A stretch of DNA of 64,000 nt from Bugula neritina (Eukaryota > Bryozoa > Gymnolaemata > Cheilostomatida > Bugulidae), in contig OZ037768.1 of NCBI GenBank assembly GCA_964035545.1, positions 10,248,741-10,312,740 of the forward strand, read 5' to 3'. Positions within the stretch are counted from its first letter, which is position 1; each line of letters starts with the position of its first letter. A program made the translations under genes and the position numbers. The notes beneath the pieces are model-generated. The model saw only the letters and a program-made list of their open reading frames with translations. It ran no database searches and had not been told where the DNA came from. Of this stretch, positions 49,401 to 62,200 are shown in pieces.

Positions 49401-52400
49401 GCTTTCTCTCAGTCTGCTGTGTCTAACAGTACCAAGAAGCTGGAATTTGACCATCAAGATGTTTGTGCAGTGATAATGGCTGCTCTCAACACAGGCCAGT
49501 ATATACAGGGTGAGTCTCTCCTCTTCCTTCCTGGTTACGTCATTCTATAGATTATCTGCATTGCATTCAATACAGTAGTATGTTGGCTGGAAACCCTAAT
49601 AATTCACATTCACTGTCAGCCAGTAGAATATGGTAGGTTATGGTGCAAGCTATTGGGATTACGCCTGAGGCTTTGGCAGACATCTATGTTTGAATGTTAA
49701 TTTAATGGTTGTATTGGTTTATCGATGACGCTTATCGTTGATAGTAATAGTAGTAGCAGTTATAGTAGTAGCTGTAGTAGTAGTAGTAGCTGTAGTAGTA
49801 CTAGTAGTAGTAGTAGCTGTAGTAGTACTAGTAGTAGTAGTAGTAGCAGTAGCTGCAGTACTACTAGTTGTAGCTGTAGTAGTAGCTGTAGTAGTAGCTG
49901 TAGTAGTAGCTGTAGTAGTACTAGTAGTAGTAGTAGTAGCAGTAGCTGCAGTACTACTAGTTGTAGCTGTAGTAGTAGCAGTAGTAGCAGCAGCAGCAGC
50001 GGCGGCATGGCCTGCATTAATTGCAACGTAAATAGCAGAAGCAGCCATAGCAATGGTGCAGCAAGTTAGTGGTACTAGCAGATGTAACTAATAGCAGCAA
50101 GGGAAGTTGTTTCTATATATTTTACTTATTACTGCATACAATGTTGATATTACACTGCTATTACTTTGCTGCATACAATGTTGATATTACACTGCTACTA
50201 CTGTACTATATACAATGTTGATATTACACTGCTACTACTGTACTGCACGTAATCCAACTAGTCTCTTCATGACATCATAGATAATCTCAGCTAATTCACT
50301 TCTATGGTTAATATTATCGCCTAATCTTCACATCTCCAGCCAATACGGTGACAGTCAGTAATGTGTGTTATTAGATACTATGAACCTGAGCAGACACCAG
50401 TCACAGTCTCAGTGCTGGAGTAGGTGGTCACTGGAGAGGTCGAGCAAGGAGCCACTGCCTTCTGCAGAAATTATACAACTGCTCAGATCTCTGCAACCTG
50501 CCTTGCAAGACGCTGTCCAGAAGAAGCGCACTACCAGGTACGGTTGAGCGTACATGCAACTCAGTTTTTATTCTGTTTTCTTGGTATGCATGTCTTTTAG
50601 TGTCATCAAGTGCTAACTCAATTTTTAGTTTGTGGGACCCAAACGCTATCAAAGTGACCGGTCCAATGACTTGGCTGTCTTTTTTCAAACTCGCTGGACG
50701 TAATTCTGACGAGTTGAAAGAACCGCAGCCCGTGCCGCCTTTCCTAGTTGGCAATGAAGATGATTGGCTGAGACAATCTCCCTTCTCGCTACAACACTGG
50801 GTGAGAGCTTCAGGGGTTGAGTTTTACAAATAATTGCTATAGGTTTTCTATAATTTGTTTAACTATTTTTCAATATGAGATATGTTTATGCTTTTCACTA
50901 GTTATATTTATTATTATAAGTGGATACTTCTAGGTTTACACATTATCTTTTATAGCATTTCTATTAGAAAGGAATGGTTTTCATGTTAAAAAAAATGCTA
51001 AATCATATTTCAATGTGGAAACGCTCTTTACTATATTCAACTATATTTATAGTAGTTCGAGCTGCTTGCAGTATGAAAACCACTGATATTACTCTTACTG
51101 GCTGCATTTTATAAATTTCTGATCCGTTTGCTGAAATTTACAAGTATTTGTGGACATTTCTGTGACACCTACTTATTTGCTGTATGCAGGACAAACTCTC
51201 CCTGAAACCGTATGGAGGGCAAAGGAACATCTCGTATATTGTTATCACGCCAGACAATGATCTTATCACCAGTGCCTCCAAGAGCTTCTTCACCGAGCTC
51301 ACGCACATCTATAGCCAGTGTCAGCTGGGCAAACACATGCCCTACCAGGGTATCCGGGATGGCATTGTGAGAGTCAACAAACACCTTGCCAGCTCTGTCG
51401 GGGATAAGCCTACGAGCGACTGGTTCAACAAGTTGGGTTAGTTTACCTACGTTCAAAACGTCGTGTTGTTTGATGATAAATTTATAATATTTTTCGGTGA
51501 TGCGATTTTTGCAAAATCACACAAGTTTGACAAGTCCTTGAAAATGAAATTTTGTTTCTAGATTCGCTGCCAATAGCACAGAAGATGAAGCTGATAGCTC
51601 GAGTGTGCAAGCACTACTTGGCGCCACTCCTCTGTAACAAAGCGCCAGACATCACATCTCCTCCACCACCCTCCGCTGCTGCCTACTCATCTGCACACGA
51701 GGGCGTGTTTACCAAACCCAGCCAGCCAGGTCCTAGTGCTCCTGTTTCTAACCCTCACTCGGGCGTCTTCAGTCCCCCCTCTCGAGATGAGACTAATAAA
51801 GGTACACATTCTACTGTGTCTGTAATCTGTTATGTGTTCTGCACTTTTTACAGGCCATACATACACTAGCTAAATTTATGTATTTTATTAGGTTTTGTTA
51901 TTTTTTGGTTTCCATAAGAGTGATATGTGCTTGCTGGTGCTAAAAGCGCTTCTTGTGAAGATTTTTCATATTTTATAGACATTACTGGCAGCACATTATG
52001 ATTTTTAGATGACAGTTATATCAGGATCATTTGCACTGCAATATATGCTTAGACTGTCACATAGCTTTAGAATTTGCTTTTACTATTATGTTTGCAGATA
52101 TATTGACAGACCCAAGGTACAAGGACTGTAGACCTAAGACTAGGGATAATACTCATACCAATGTGGTTGTCTATCTGATAAACCCCTACGCCAACAGCAC
52201 TGGTAGTAAGAATGGAGCTGAGGCTGAGGAGTCTGCTAGTACCCTCGCACTGTTCATGTGCTTCCAGGAGCTGCTGGACAGCCTACCTGAGTCTATGAGG
52301 AAGCAGACATACCTGGAGATTGTACCTCTTCATTCAGTTTTATCCAACAGTCATCACTCCTCCGACCAGCAGGTGGGTGGCTATAGAGTCTAGCAGTTGT

Positions 52401-55400
52401 GGTATTGTTCAGTGTGTGTGTCGGTTGGCAACCTTCCCAAATCAAGTTATTCATCAAAAGGAATATTAGTATTATGTTGCGTGGGGGGTCATAGCTGTTG
52501 GCTAATGTTAGTGCAAGCAATACCTGGCCAAACATTTGTTAATTGTTTGCATAGCCTGTGGCAGTCTACTCACGTAGTCCCCATTCATATAGTGGTTATT
52601 CAATATGATCAGTAAGTGGAACCAGACTATTTTGAAATTGATACATGCTAAATAATAATGGTGAAACATGCACTGCACTATTGTATTATTTGAAGATATT
52701 GGTTTTTGGGTCACTTTTACTAAGTCAATGGATCAGATTATTGTATATTTAGTTTACACTATAACTGAAAATGTTTTCTGCCATGCGTATTTGAGCCTTG
52801 TCTAGCTGTTTGAAATATTTTGAAGGCAATATATTGTCTGATTACTATCCTTGGCAGGTTATGAGAAGTATGGCGTTTTCAGTCTACTCAAAGATTGCTC
52901 GAAAGTGTAGCTATGATATTCTCGGCAACACCATGACAGGGTTCGGGCCGGCCGCTGACAATAGTCCCCTAGTTGCATCCAACAACCCATCATACATCAG
53001 TCTACCTCCATATATACTGGCACCGTCCACTGATCACACCAACAACGAGGGTGGTCTCATGGAAAGCAATAGCCGAGTCTTGTTCTGTGCTTACTGTCTC
53101 TCAGAAGACCAGCGCTGGCTCCTCGGCTCCACCACCAGGGACAATGGAGAGGTCTGTCAGTCATCTTCCTTCTCTGTGTGCCAGTTAAAGGCATCTTTTC
53201 AAGTATTTCCCTTGTTAATTGGAGCCTAGGCATGCTGTAACTTATTATTTTGTGAATGTCTCGCTATGCGCTGCAGTCTATCCACTTGCACCCAGTAGTG
53301 GAGACATTGAGATAGCCTAAGTTCTTTAACTTTATTGTTAAATTTTGGTTTGGGGCGCGGGTTAAAATTCTCGTGAGAACAGAACTCCTTTTGCTACATT
53401 TTTAATCTAGAACACAGGCCTTTCTCAATTTCTCCATTACTGCACCTACCTCAGTCTATCTATATTTTCGAATGCAATCTGTACTGATTCTAGTTGATGG
53501 ACACGACTGTGATCAACATCCATGTGCCCAACCACTCTCGCAGAAAGAAGTCAACCGTCATCAAGCATGCCATACAGAAACTCTTTGAATATCTGGTAGT
53601 CTGCATGTCAAACTCTCTGGTGAAATGGAGGCTGGTGATTGGGCGATTCGGTAGACTAGGTCATGGAGAATTGAAAGGTATTTTAATATTTGGTGCTTCA
53701 CTATTAATAGTTGTGATTGCTTTAAGCTACAGTTTTATACGATGGGAAAAGTTTGTATCTTACTCTGAGTAATGTCTACAAGCTTCTTTTGATGGAGTTT
53801 TTACTGTAATAATGTCTGAAATATGCTGGCATTGCTGAGTTTGCGACTCAAAGTGTTTGTGTTATTAGAAAGTTTGGGGTTTACAAAGTCAATCTGACAC
53901 AATTTGTAGCACTAAATGATACTGTTTTCAGAGTATTTTGTTTTTATGCGGTAGATTATATATTCTGTTGGATGTAATCAGCGACGCTCAAGCTTTTTAA
54001 TATAACCATTCAATGTACATTATCTTCAATCATTTTGCTTTTACTTATAAACTCACGCAAGTTTATAGTCGCTATCCCTGTGAGAAACCCCTGTTGGAAA
54101 GGGTTTTTATTAGAACAGGCTAAGGACTTGTTCAAATGAGGCACAGGAGCAATTATGACTGGATGCTCTTCCTAACATCACCAATGGCCTTTGTCGGGGT
54201 TCGAACCCGTGACTTCGTGTTCACAAAGCAAACGCTTTAACCCCTAGACCACGGCTGCTCCCTTTTACTTTTACTGTAATCTTTAATGTTGAAACTGCGG
54301 TTCCTGGGATGAATTGAATTGATCTACCCATGTAGTTTGACGCTATTGTTTTTGTATATGTAACTTTTTGTAATGTCTTTGTTGTATTTTGCAGAATGGT
54401 CGAAGCTGCTGAGTAAAAAGTCGTTGATGCGCACCTGCACAAGACTGAGGGAAGGATGTAAAACATGCATGTCGGTACCAGCAGATATGCAGCTGGGTAT
54501 TCTTGGTGCTTGTCTGATCTCCATAGAGCCCCATGCTTCATTCAGTATCCTCCATACAGATACCAGCACCAACAAGGAGGATAAGAAGAGTAGTAGCAGT
54601 CCCCTTAACACTCCTCAAGATGCTAGTGTCACCCACATATTAGTCATACCTAACTCTACCACTGTGAGTACCACTTCTCTCTTGTATCATCAAAATATGT
54701 AGTTCTTCCTACGTGTATATACATGGAAAACAACCTGATTTGATGTGCCAGTCAATTTGGTTGCGTTGACCAAATTCTCGCTTGAAACTCGGAGTTGATC
54801 TACCGATTATTAAGTACTTTACAAATAAATGTAGCCTCACTGTTCTTCTGATTAATAAATTTTATTTATTCAGCATTTTACAAAAATACATTCCGTACTC
54901 AGCTGTGTGAATTCGAAAGCAGAATATCGGGAGACTCTGGTTGTATTCGCTCAGTAACTTTCTTTAGTTTAGAAACCTCACATATATTATATATCTTACG
55001 TTTTCATTTTCTTGCTGTTTTGCAGGCCGGTGGCAATCACAATCAGAACGAGGCTCAAATAGACTTCTCAGGCGATATGCCAGGAGATACTGATGGCATA
55101 CTAGGAGATCTCGGTGTCGGCGATGACATAGATTTTGATGGCTTATTCGGTATTGTGAGCAACAGTATTGGTGAGTAACTCCTCTTTGAACATGTTCAAA
55201 GAGGCAATACACCTGAATGTTTATTTGCAATGAAGGTTGTGTTTCATGGCTCTATTATAACGTTTCTTCACACTATTGTAAATCTCCTTCTACAGATGGC
55301 ATGTCACCTCCCCACTCGCCCACCAACAGCTCCTCCATATTCAATCAGGCTGGAGGGATTCAATCAAGGCGAGGAACTGTTACCAGCATGGTATGAGATA

Positions 55401-56686
55401 ATCACTTATTTATATTGTTTATGTGTGCTTATTCGATGGACTGGGCATAAATTACAAAGGTGATGCCATGAAACAATTCTCTTCAGTTGATGAATTATTT
55501 AATTATAACTGACAACATATTATAACATGCTGCCATAATGATGGTATAAGTGGCTTTTGCTGGTAATATTTATGTTGGTACAAAATTGCTTGTGTAATAG
55601 TAATGGTTAATGCATCAAAAAACCTGCCTACATTTGGTTCATCATGTCACATTATCGCTTAGCCCCCTTCTTCACCATATCACTTCACCAGCTATGTGAA
55701 AGTTTAGCCAGTGTGTCATAATTCAAACAAGTTTCTTAGTTTAAAAATTTGTTATGAAGATATTTAAAAATATATTTCTAGTTTATGCTGATTTTGGTTC
55801 TAAATATTTTGCTGCGTTGATGGCATGTGTTTAATTTTGTTGTTAAAGTTATTTTTTGTGTTAATGTGTTATAAATTATGATTTTTAGATGGATACATCA
55901 ATGGAAGATCAAATCAATTTGCTCCAGCAACCTTTGGCGTTGGGTTATATTATTTCAACAGCTCCCACTGGTAAACTGCCCAGTTGGTTTCACTCAACTG
56001 CGCCTCAAACAGAGAACATCTGTCCAACTGTGCTAAAGGTATTACCTCATATAGACACTTTGTGCTATGAATAATGGAGCTGTTGAAAAATAAGGTTGTG
56101 TTTTCTCAATCTTTTTAATATCATGCCATAGGATACCAATATTTCAGTGCATATGTTGATGAAATTTGTGTTTGTTATTCCAGTCTGCGCTACATTTCCA
56201 TACTGTTTGTTCTCAACAAAACCTAGAGGACTACAACCAGATGACAACTCCAAACAACCAAAAATCCTACACTCATCCTCTAGATTCTACTATGACTTGT
56301 GACGTGCTAAGGTAAAGATTTGATTTATTTGATTATTCTTTATAATTTTATACTTCATACCGTTTTACTGTTCATTTTATTTCAATCTATTTTTCAAAAC
56401 AAACAATTATTATATAGGCACTCTCATGGTATTTTGTTGTGTTGATATTATATTTTTATATTTATAACGCATTAATTTTAGTTTTCTTGAAAGTTCTTAG
56501 CGTGCAATCTTTCAAAATGGTGTTTAATATTATTTAGTGATTTCTATTTGTAGATTTGTTCTGGACTCCTACAATAGATTATCGTGGCTTACAGTTGATC
56601 CAGCAACTAATGATAGGCGGTCCTGTCTGCCTGTACATATAGATGCCTTGATGAAGCTGTACCACGCCATCAACACATTTTTATAG
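37497..56686 (+). CDS. MED13: Mediator complex subunit 13
   Basis: Largest subunit of the Mediator kinase module (with MED12, CDK8, cyclin C); it docks that module on core Mediator. Thirty exons, all phase-compatible, 1,901 residues (human 2,174): 37497-37571, 38716-38971, 39261-39348, 39528-39608, 40100-40245, 40520-40705, 41252-41478, 42294-42524, 43250-43516, 43643-43836, 44880-45082, 45829-46038, 46314-46596, 46828-47024, 48063-48283, 48954-49115, 49326-49509, 50375-50537, 50629-50800, 51190-51436, 51562-51801, 52098-52372, 52858-53151, 53494-53677, 54395-54663, 55026-55170, 55296-55390, 55889-56038, 56184-56311, 56554-56686. The N-terminal domain shows [18 protein letters not shown] and IGKWFVQP. 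The middle is Ser/Pro-rich and disordered, with [11 protein letters not shown] and [11 protein letters not shown]. The MID/PIWI-like half starts near 895 ([13 protein letters not shown], then [10 protein letters not shown]) and includes [15 protein letters not shown]-type ([16 protein letters not shown]) and [14 protein letters not shown] near the end. Introns carry a MITE, a SINE and minisatellites. Confidence 0.95.
37634..37712. repeat. Imperfect inverted repeat in first MED13 intron
   Basis: GAGTCACCC...AGTGAAAG on the left pairs with CTTTCACAGG...GGGTGAC on the right. It lies 60-140 bp after the exon 1 donor. A weak hairpin with no assigned role. Confidence 0.4.
45205..45605. repeat. 38-bp minisatellite in MED13 intron
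   Basis: About ten tandem copies of a 38-bp unit beginning GACAGTTGTACATTAGTAGT and ending in GTAGTTGTAGTAGT-type sequence. Copies are almost identical, with single changes such as TGTTCATT in one of the last. It grows out of TAG-triplet sequence starting near 45110. Confidence 0.92.
48487..48823 (-). mobile_element. MITE-like inverted-repeat element, copy 2
   Basis: Second copy of the element at 1471-1813, inverted relative to it and differing at few positions. The left end is CCTAGGGCCACACGGTGCG and the right end CGCACCGTGTGGCC. It is flanked by the perfect 9-bp direct repeat TTCTCTTAG (48478-48486 and 48824-48832), which includes TTA. It lies in the MED13 intron between 48283 and 48954. 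Confidence 0.88.
49738..50012. repeat. TAG/TAGC triplet array in MED13 intron
   Basis: Runs of AGTAGTAGTAGC and TGTAGTAG interspersed with CTGCAGTACTACTAG, with an internal duplication of about 90 bp visible (AGTAGCTGCAGTACTACTAG appears twice). It is open in several frames as homopolymer-like Ser, Val, Leu or Thr strings, which are artefacts. Confidence 0.85.
50132..50242. repeat. 37-bp tandem repeat, three copies
   Basis: Three copies of a unit reading TACAATGTTGATATTACACT followed by GCTACTACTGTAC-type sequence, in a MED13 intron. The copies differ at a few positions. Confidence 0.85.
54047..54261 (-). mobile_element. tRNA-derived SINE in MED13 intron
   Basis: Read on the minus strand it starts with a tRNA-like head GGGAGCAGCCGTGGTCTAGG, with a pol III A box (TGGTCTAGGGG) and a B box (GGTTCGAACCC). 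A body with GGAAGAGCATCCAGTC follows, resembling the conserved V-type SINE core (GGAAGGGCATCC), then a tail ending near GCGTGAGTTTAT. It is flanked by the direct repeat CTTTTACTT (54038-54046 and 54262-54270), so the insertion looks intact. Not a functional tRNA: the acceptor stem does not close. Confidence 0.9.
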
Positions 56687-57301
56687 CATTCAGTTTTGAT
56701 TAATTCACACCTCATTCTGTCATGGACCGCCTCCTGTTTTTGTTCAATGAAACCAATAATAGGAAGCGTCCTAATCACCAACCCTCTTCGACTTTTTGTT
56801 TAACCTACAGTATTGGCGGTCATACTGGTGCAATAATACAAATTAAGCTGTGACTTGCGCCTATAATTGTGACTTCTACATTATATGGGACTAATGAATC
56901 AACACATTGCTTTATTGTTCTTCATAAGAATCGTAGACTTGTATATAAGAAATGAGATATTTTTATTTATGTAGCATTTGATATTTTGTAAGTTCCTTCT
57001 TGTATTATATTTTAATTACATTGTGTATATATGATATTTGCGGAAAGGTATTTGGTGTGTATTCTGTCTATTTGATACAATTTGATTACAGTAAGATATT
57101 CAGTATTTTTAATTCTTTATTTATCAACTCAACACATATTTCTATACACCAAATAGGGAAGTAAACCTAAATAGTTCTAATAATAAATAACAGAATATTT
57201 TTGTACATATATCTTAGCTTTTATTATTATTCTCATCATGTATAGACAATTATTTATGATGTTTTAAAATATAATTACAATGAAATGCTGAAATTAACCA
57301 A
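56687..57301. other. Convergent 3' region between MED13 and MRPL37
   Basis: 3'UTRs of two convergent genes. AT-rich, with AATAAA at 57182 on the plus strand and TTTATT (AATAAA on minus) at about 57118 and 57215. Nothing else was recognised. Confidence 0.45.
57182..57187 (+). terminator. Candidate poly(A) signal of MED13
   Basis: An AATAAA hexamer about 500 bp past the MED13 stop. Plausible but not unique in this AT-rich region. Confidence 0.3.
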
Positions 57302-59227
57302 CTATTGCCTTCCAATCATTCCCAACACTTTTTGCATGACATGCGGGTTGTAGTTGGTGTATGTAGTATCTCTAAGCATGGAGCGTCGGGGAATGTTCTT
57401 GGCGAACAACAAATCATCATCCACCCATGCAATGTTTCGGCGTGTGGAATAACCCAATTCTTCAGCTTGCGTATTTGACATGGTTGTATTCAGCTGGAAA
57501 CATGTGTATCCAAATGATATTCCATCAGTGTGTATTGTTTGCACGCAGACGGGATTATTGATCAGTGTAGTTTCAGCATGCTGTATTCTTGCCATTTCTA
57601 AACAATGGGCGTATGACATCAAAATTGCATTGGCATGCCTTATATCCATCGTCCAATCTGTGTCATACTCCAGAAATAGTGTATGGTGATGCTTGTATTT
57701 AAAATCCGATCCATGACCTACACAATTTTCACTTCTATAAATATTCGTCTTAACTAGATCAACCAAGGATGAAACCGGAAAGATATTGTTAATATGACTA
57801 CCGGCTGTTTCTTTCACTTCATTCACACTAGCAAATCTTTCCAAGGGCTTAGTGCTGGTTAGCAAGTAGTTAGTGCGACTGGTAAGATGTATGGGTAGGT
57901 TGTCAAACGTATACTGGGTATGCAGACTGTGTCTCTCTATCAAGTATCGTGAGAAGACGCTATCCGCTTCCTTTAATGCTAGAAGTTGGTTGCATTTCTG
58001 AATCATACTTCTGAGCAAAACATCCACAATTCTAGACTGAGGGATTCCATACTCCGCCTTATAATTCCACACGCTTATATCCTCAGGCTTCTTCCTTCTT
58101 GGAAGTTTCTCTCTACTTGTATCCCAAAGGTTGGCTTGCATAATGATTCTGTTACAAGAAATCATCCAAATAAACCACCACAAAAGATTTAAATTATCAA
58201 TTAATCAAGTGACATAATTTGGAAGAAATGCAAGCAACAACCATAACTAAGCTAATAGTTGGTACCTGATTAAGACTAACATAACAATACATCACTGGTT
58301 GAAGGGTAACTCACCTTTGCATCATGTGATCTTGGTCAGGATGAGCTAGTTCCGCAGACCGAGCTAAAATGTCAGCAGGAAGCTGATGCTGCACCAGAGT
58401 GTTGGTTAAAAGCTGAGCTTGACGCAAACCCTCCCACAGCTTTACGCCGTTATCACAAGAGTAGACTTTTGTTGGCTTCCAGTCAGGATCATCTTCTGGG
58501 CGAGGAGGGAACATAAATCTAGGATCATCAGGCGGAATCCAAACCTACATAAACATAGTGTCAATATTATTGTAAAAGCATAAACACTACTCATAAGTCG
58601 CCCTACCACAAAATACAGGTTTATTAGAAAACTCATAAATTAAAATATTAATCTTAATTTTATGGTCCCATAACACTAGTAATTTTCTAATTTGACAATA
58701 ATGTGCAATTCCTCTTGGTGGAATTCATATAAGCAGTTCAAACACAGTTATACAAATAGTTTATATAATACAATCCTGCTATCATGATGTAATGCATGTA
58801 TGAATTCACAAAGTTGTTGATCAAACCCAGTGTAATGTACCCAACTTCAGACAACCATACAAATATAACTTTTTTCAAGATATTTATTTTAGCAAATACA
58901 ATATAATATATTATATACAAACATATATTACGTGACGTGCAAATTAAGTGGGGACGTATGCATAATTTAAAGAGAATGGATTTATAAAATGATACAACTA
59001 GTTAAAAAGTAGCATGCAGGTAGGAACCAGAAATGATCTTTTAGTAAACCTACCTTCTTTTTTGTTGGAAAAAAATCAGCAATAGGATCTACAGGGTTTA
59101 TTCCCATTTCTTTCATATCTTCGGTGATCGGAGCTGGTTTTACAATAAACCTGGATTTCTTTTTCCATATGTTTTTAAACCAAAAACCTTTTCGAAATTC
59201 ACCAAAAAGACAAGGAGTGAGTCTCAT
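57302..59227 (-). CDS. MRPL37: Mitochondrial large ribosomal subunit protein mL37
   Basis: Animal-specific structural protein of the mitochondrial 39S ribosomal subunit. Three exons on the minus strand, 59227-59054, 58544-58315 and 58148-57302, with matching phases, giving 416 residues (human 423). Family landmarks include PDDPRFMFPPRPE near the exon 2 start, NNIFPVSSLVDL in the middle, and near the C-terminus IHTDGISFGYTCFQLNTT followed by RNIAWVDDDLLF. The N-terminus (MRLTPCLFGEFRKGFWFKN) is basic and amphipathic, as expected for a mitochondrial import signal. The start is the first ATG of the open exon. It converges with MED13. Confidence 0.93.
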
Positions 59228-62200
59228 TTTCTAGCAGCTACAACAAAATTGCAAAGCCTGCTGGTACATATACTAAAGTAAAGAAGTCTAAGCTACCAAT
59301 TACTGCCTGGTGATCTGCTTAATGCAGTATTCCATAGGTGATGAAATATTAGTAAAGTTGCTAGTTGTTACAGAAAAGTCTCCTTTGGTATCTACACCCA
59401 GTAAATTACTTTCATAATGTAGATGCTTCACAAGTGGCTAGGCATACACATCACCATTATGAAATCACTGTTTATTTTAAGTAAAAATACAAAACTTAAA
59501 GACATACTGATACAGTGATGCTGTTCCCAGTTTTCTAAGCAAAGTATACTTTATTTGTACCATTTTGTAGAATAGCTTTAAAGTTAGTTATTAGTTAATG
59601 CAACACATTTATTCTATCATTTTACGGGATTGAATATCAAAATGTTGGGATTTGAATGTGCTTAAAGTCAAAATTTAATTACCATTTCAATTTCAAAGTC
59701 AAATCAATTAAACTTTAGTTGAACAATTTAAAACCATGACTTACAGAGTTACACAATTTGACTTGAGTGAGAATCAACTTAGCTTTAAGTTTGATCTCTG
59801 CCCACTGCAACTTGAACTAGACGTTTAGTTCGATGGCCGATGGGCACGGTGATGGAATTGGCCGGCCGTGGGAATTGGAAATGGATTATCATTATGATTA
59901 TCAATATCACTATCACTATGATTACCATCATCACTATGATCATTATCATTATCGTCATGGATATACTCATAGTTATAACTTATACTTATAATTATAACAT
60001 CAACAGTTAGACTTATACAGTTAATGTTATACTATAACTATAAGCTATAACTATAAGTTAAAACAAGTTAAAGTAAAAGTAATTCAAATTCAAATTGTAA
60101 ATCAAAATGAAAATGTAATTCAAATCTTTTATATGGCGTTAAAATTATTAATAACTAGGCAATCATTAAATAGCTACAGACATATTCTGCATGAGTAAAA
60201 AGTTCAATTTAAAACTTTTCAAGCCAAATTAAGTATCATTTGGATCGAAATATTGATAATAACAATTCTTGGCTTGAACGTGAAGTTATTTAATTGAATC
60301 ATTTTCTTCTCAGGCTTGAAGTTGAAAAAATAATAGAAATGCTTAGATTGTGGTCGCTACGTCTATAATTATTAGAAAAGATAACTCCCTAAGAAAACAA
60401 AATTATGTAAAGTAAGCATTATACAAACTTATAAAACATTATGGCGTGATTATGCATTTAAACATCATTTTTTCTATTATATCTTATAAAAATATGCGAG
60501 AACAAAACAAAATATTCAAAAAATAAGCAATAATGATTTCTATCTTTTGGCAGTGAAGATATATTAGTAATTAGTCATAGTTCTTCAATAACAATGTCCT
60601 AGTACTAGGACACTTTTATGCGGAACTTGGTAATGTTTTGCTTTAATTTTTCAAGATTTCGCAGTATAATTCAACATAGGATAACTTTGTTTCAAATTTA
60701 ACAAATATTTTTTGTAATCATTATTATAAAAAATACTAAATACTCCAACATTTAAACAATTGCATGATACACCTACTTCAGCAGATGAAATAAAATTAAA
60801 ACATAATTTAATACTTGTCCCTCAAGATAGAAAAAAACCAGAGAAATCATAAATTGCATATATTGCAATGGGCAAATTATAACAAAACTGTATCAATAGA
60901 TGAGATGAAAAAAAGCTTGAACAAAATGAAAGATATGCAGATAAAAAGAACAGATTTGTGAAGTTGAGAAATTAACGAAGGAAAACTCCCAAAGCCCTAT
61001 GATATACTGTATGTCTGGCAAATGTTAAAGTTAAAAAATAACCATAAAATAGAGTGAAAAAAACAGGCTTTAGGCTAGTTAAATATATCCTGGCAAGTCG
61101 CAGGTAAATGCCAGTTTGAGAATTTGTCGTGGGTCAAGCACTAGCTAAAATACTAAAACCAAAAGTTTTATTAGACTTTTAATAACTGTCTCTACACTTA
61201 AAATTAGAGTATAAAATACTAAATTATAACTCAAACTTCAAATTAATTATTGTGCTTATCAGAAGTAACCATGTCCTATGTTGATGAATTTATTATATGA
61301 TGACTAGTTTTTCGAATAAAATAGTTTTAGATAGTGATTTGCATTTCAAATATGTAGGGCCTATATACATGAAGGTAACAATTTGCATATAGTAGATGAA
61401 GCATATAAATGATTGTGTGAACTAGTATAAGAAATTCAATAAATTTTAATTAGTAATATTATTTAATGAATAAACTGACAAAGTATACATAGATGTCAGG
61501 TTTTAAAAAAAAAATATTTATAATAACTCAAATTTATTCATATGCTGTAATTAGTAATTAATTCGTTAGTCTGCCTATCTTGGCTATGGGTAAATGATTC
61601 AGAAAATAAAAAATAATTTAAATTTTATTATAGAAGAAATTTTATGCAATAAAACAGGCTATAGATGGACTTCAATAAAATGTTTAACAATTGGCATATA
61701 TGTTTGCATGCTTTGGTCTTGGAGGAGTTAAATGCTGGAAGATGGAAGGAGATAAAGAGAAACATTAAGAGTTCCATTAAAATGTCACAGGGAAGTTTCC
61801 AGGGGATAGTTTATGAGTATCTGTTGACTGAGCAATTCATCTACACATCAGATAGTATTAGTATAGAATGGTTTGTGACCTTGTGCAGAAGATCTAAATA
61901 ATAAACAGAAACATAAAATAAATAGGAAGACAAACGAGAATGAACAAAAGGAAGGATTGCAATGGCTGTAAAACTCTAATAAAAGATATAACTATAAAAT
62001 ATAAAGGAGGATCTAAGAATGAATCAATTGAAACTTCCTAGAATCTATTTAAATTGAGCTGTAACCTCATTCGTTATTTTGAACTCAGCAACAGAAAAAC
62101 TTTAGAATTCTATTTCTGTGGCTTTGGTGTATGACTGATTCTTGAACAGATTCAAACTCTACAAAATATATCAATTCTTTTGACATAAGTCATAATAATT

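Noticed and set aside
49719-50069. Overlapping open frames of 97-114 codons on both strands
   Set aside because: They encode only Ser, Val, Leu or Ala/Thr strings produced by the TAG triplet array and lie inside a MED13 intron.
54190-54262. tRNA gene on the minus strand
   Set aside because: The A and B boxes are good, but the acceptor stem does not pair, there is a SINE body and tail, and direct repeats flank the whole unit. It is a SINE.
61665-61901. Plus-strand 78-codon open frame with KEIKRNIKSSIKMSQG
   Set aside because: No recognisable family, no splice context, and it lies alone in AT-rich DNA. A transposon remnant is possible but cannot be supported.
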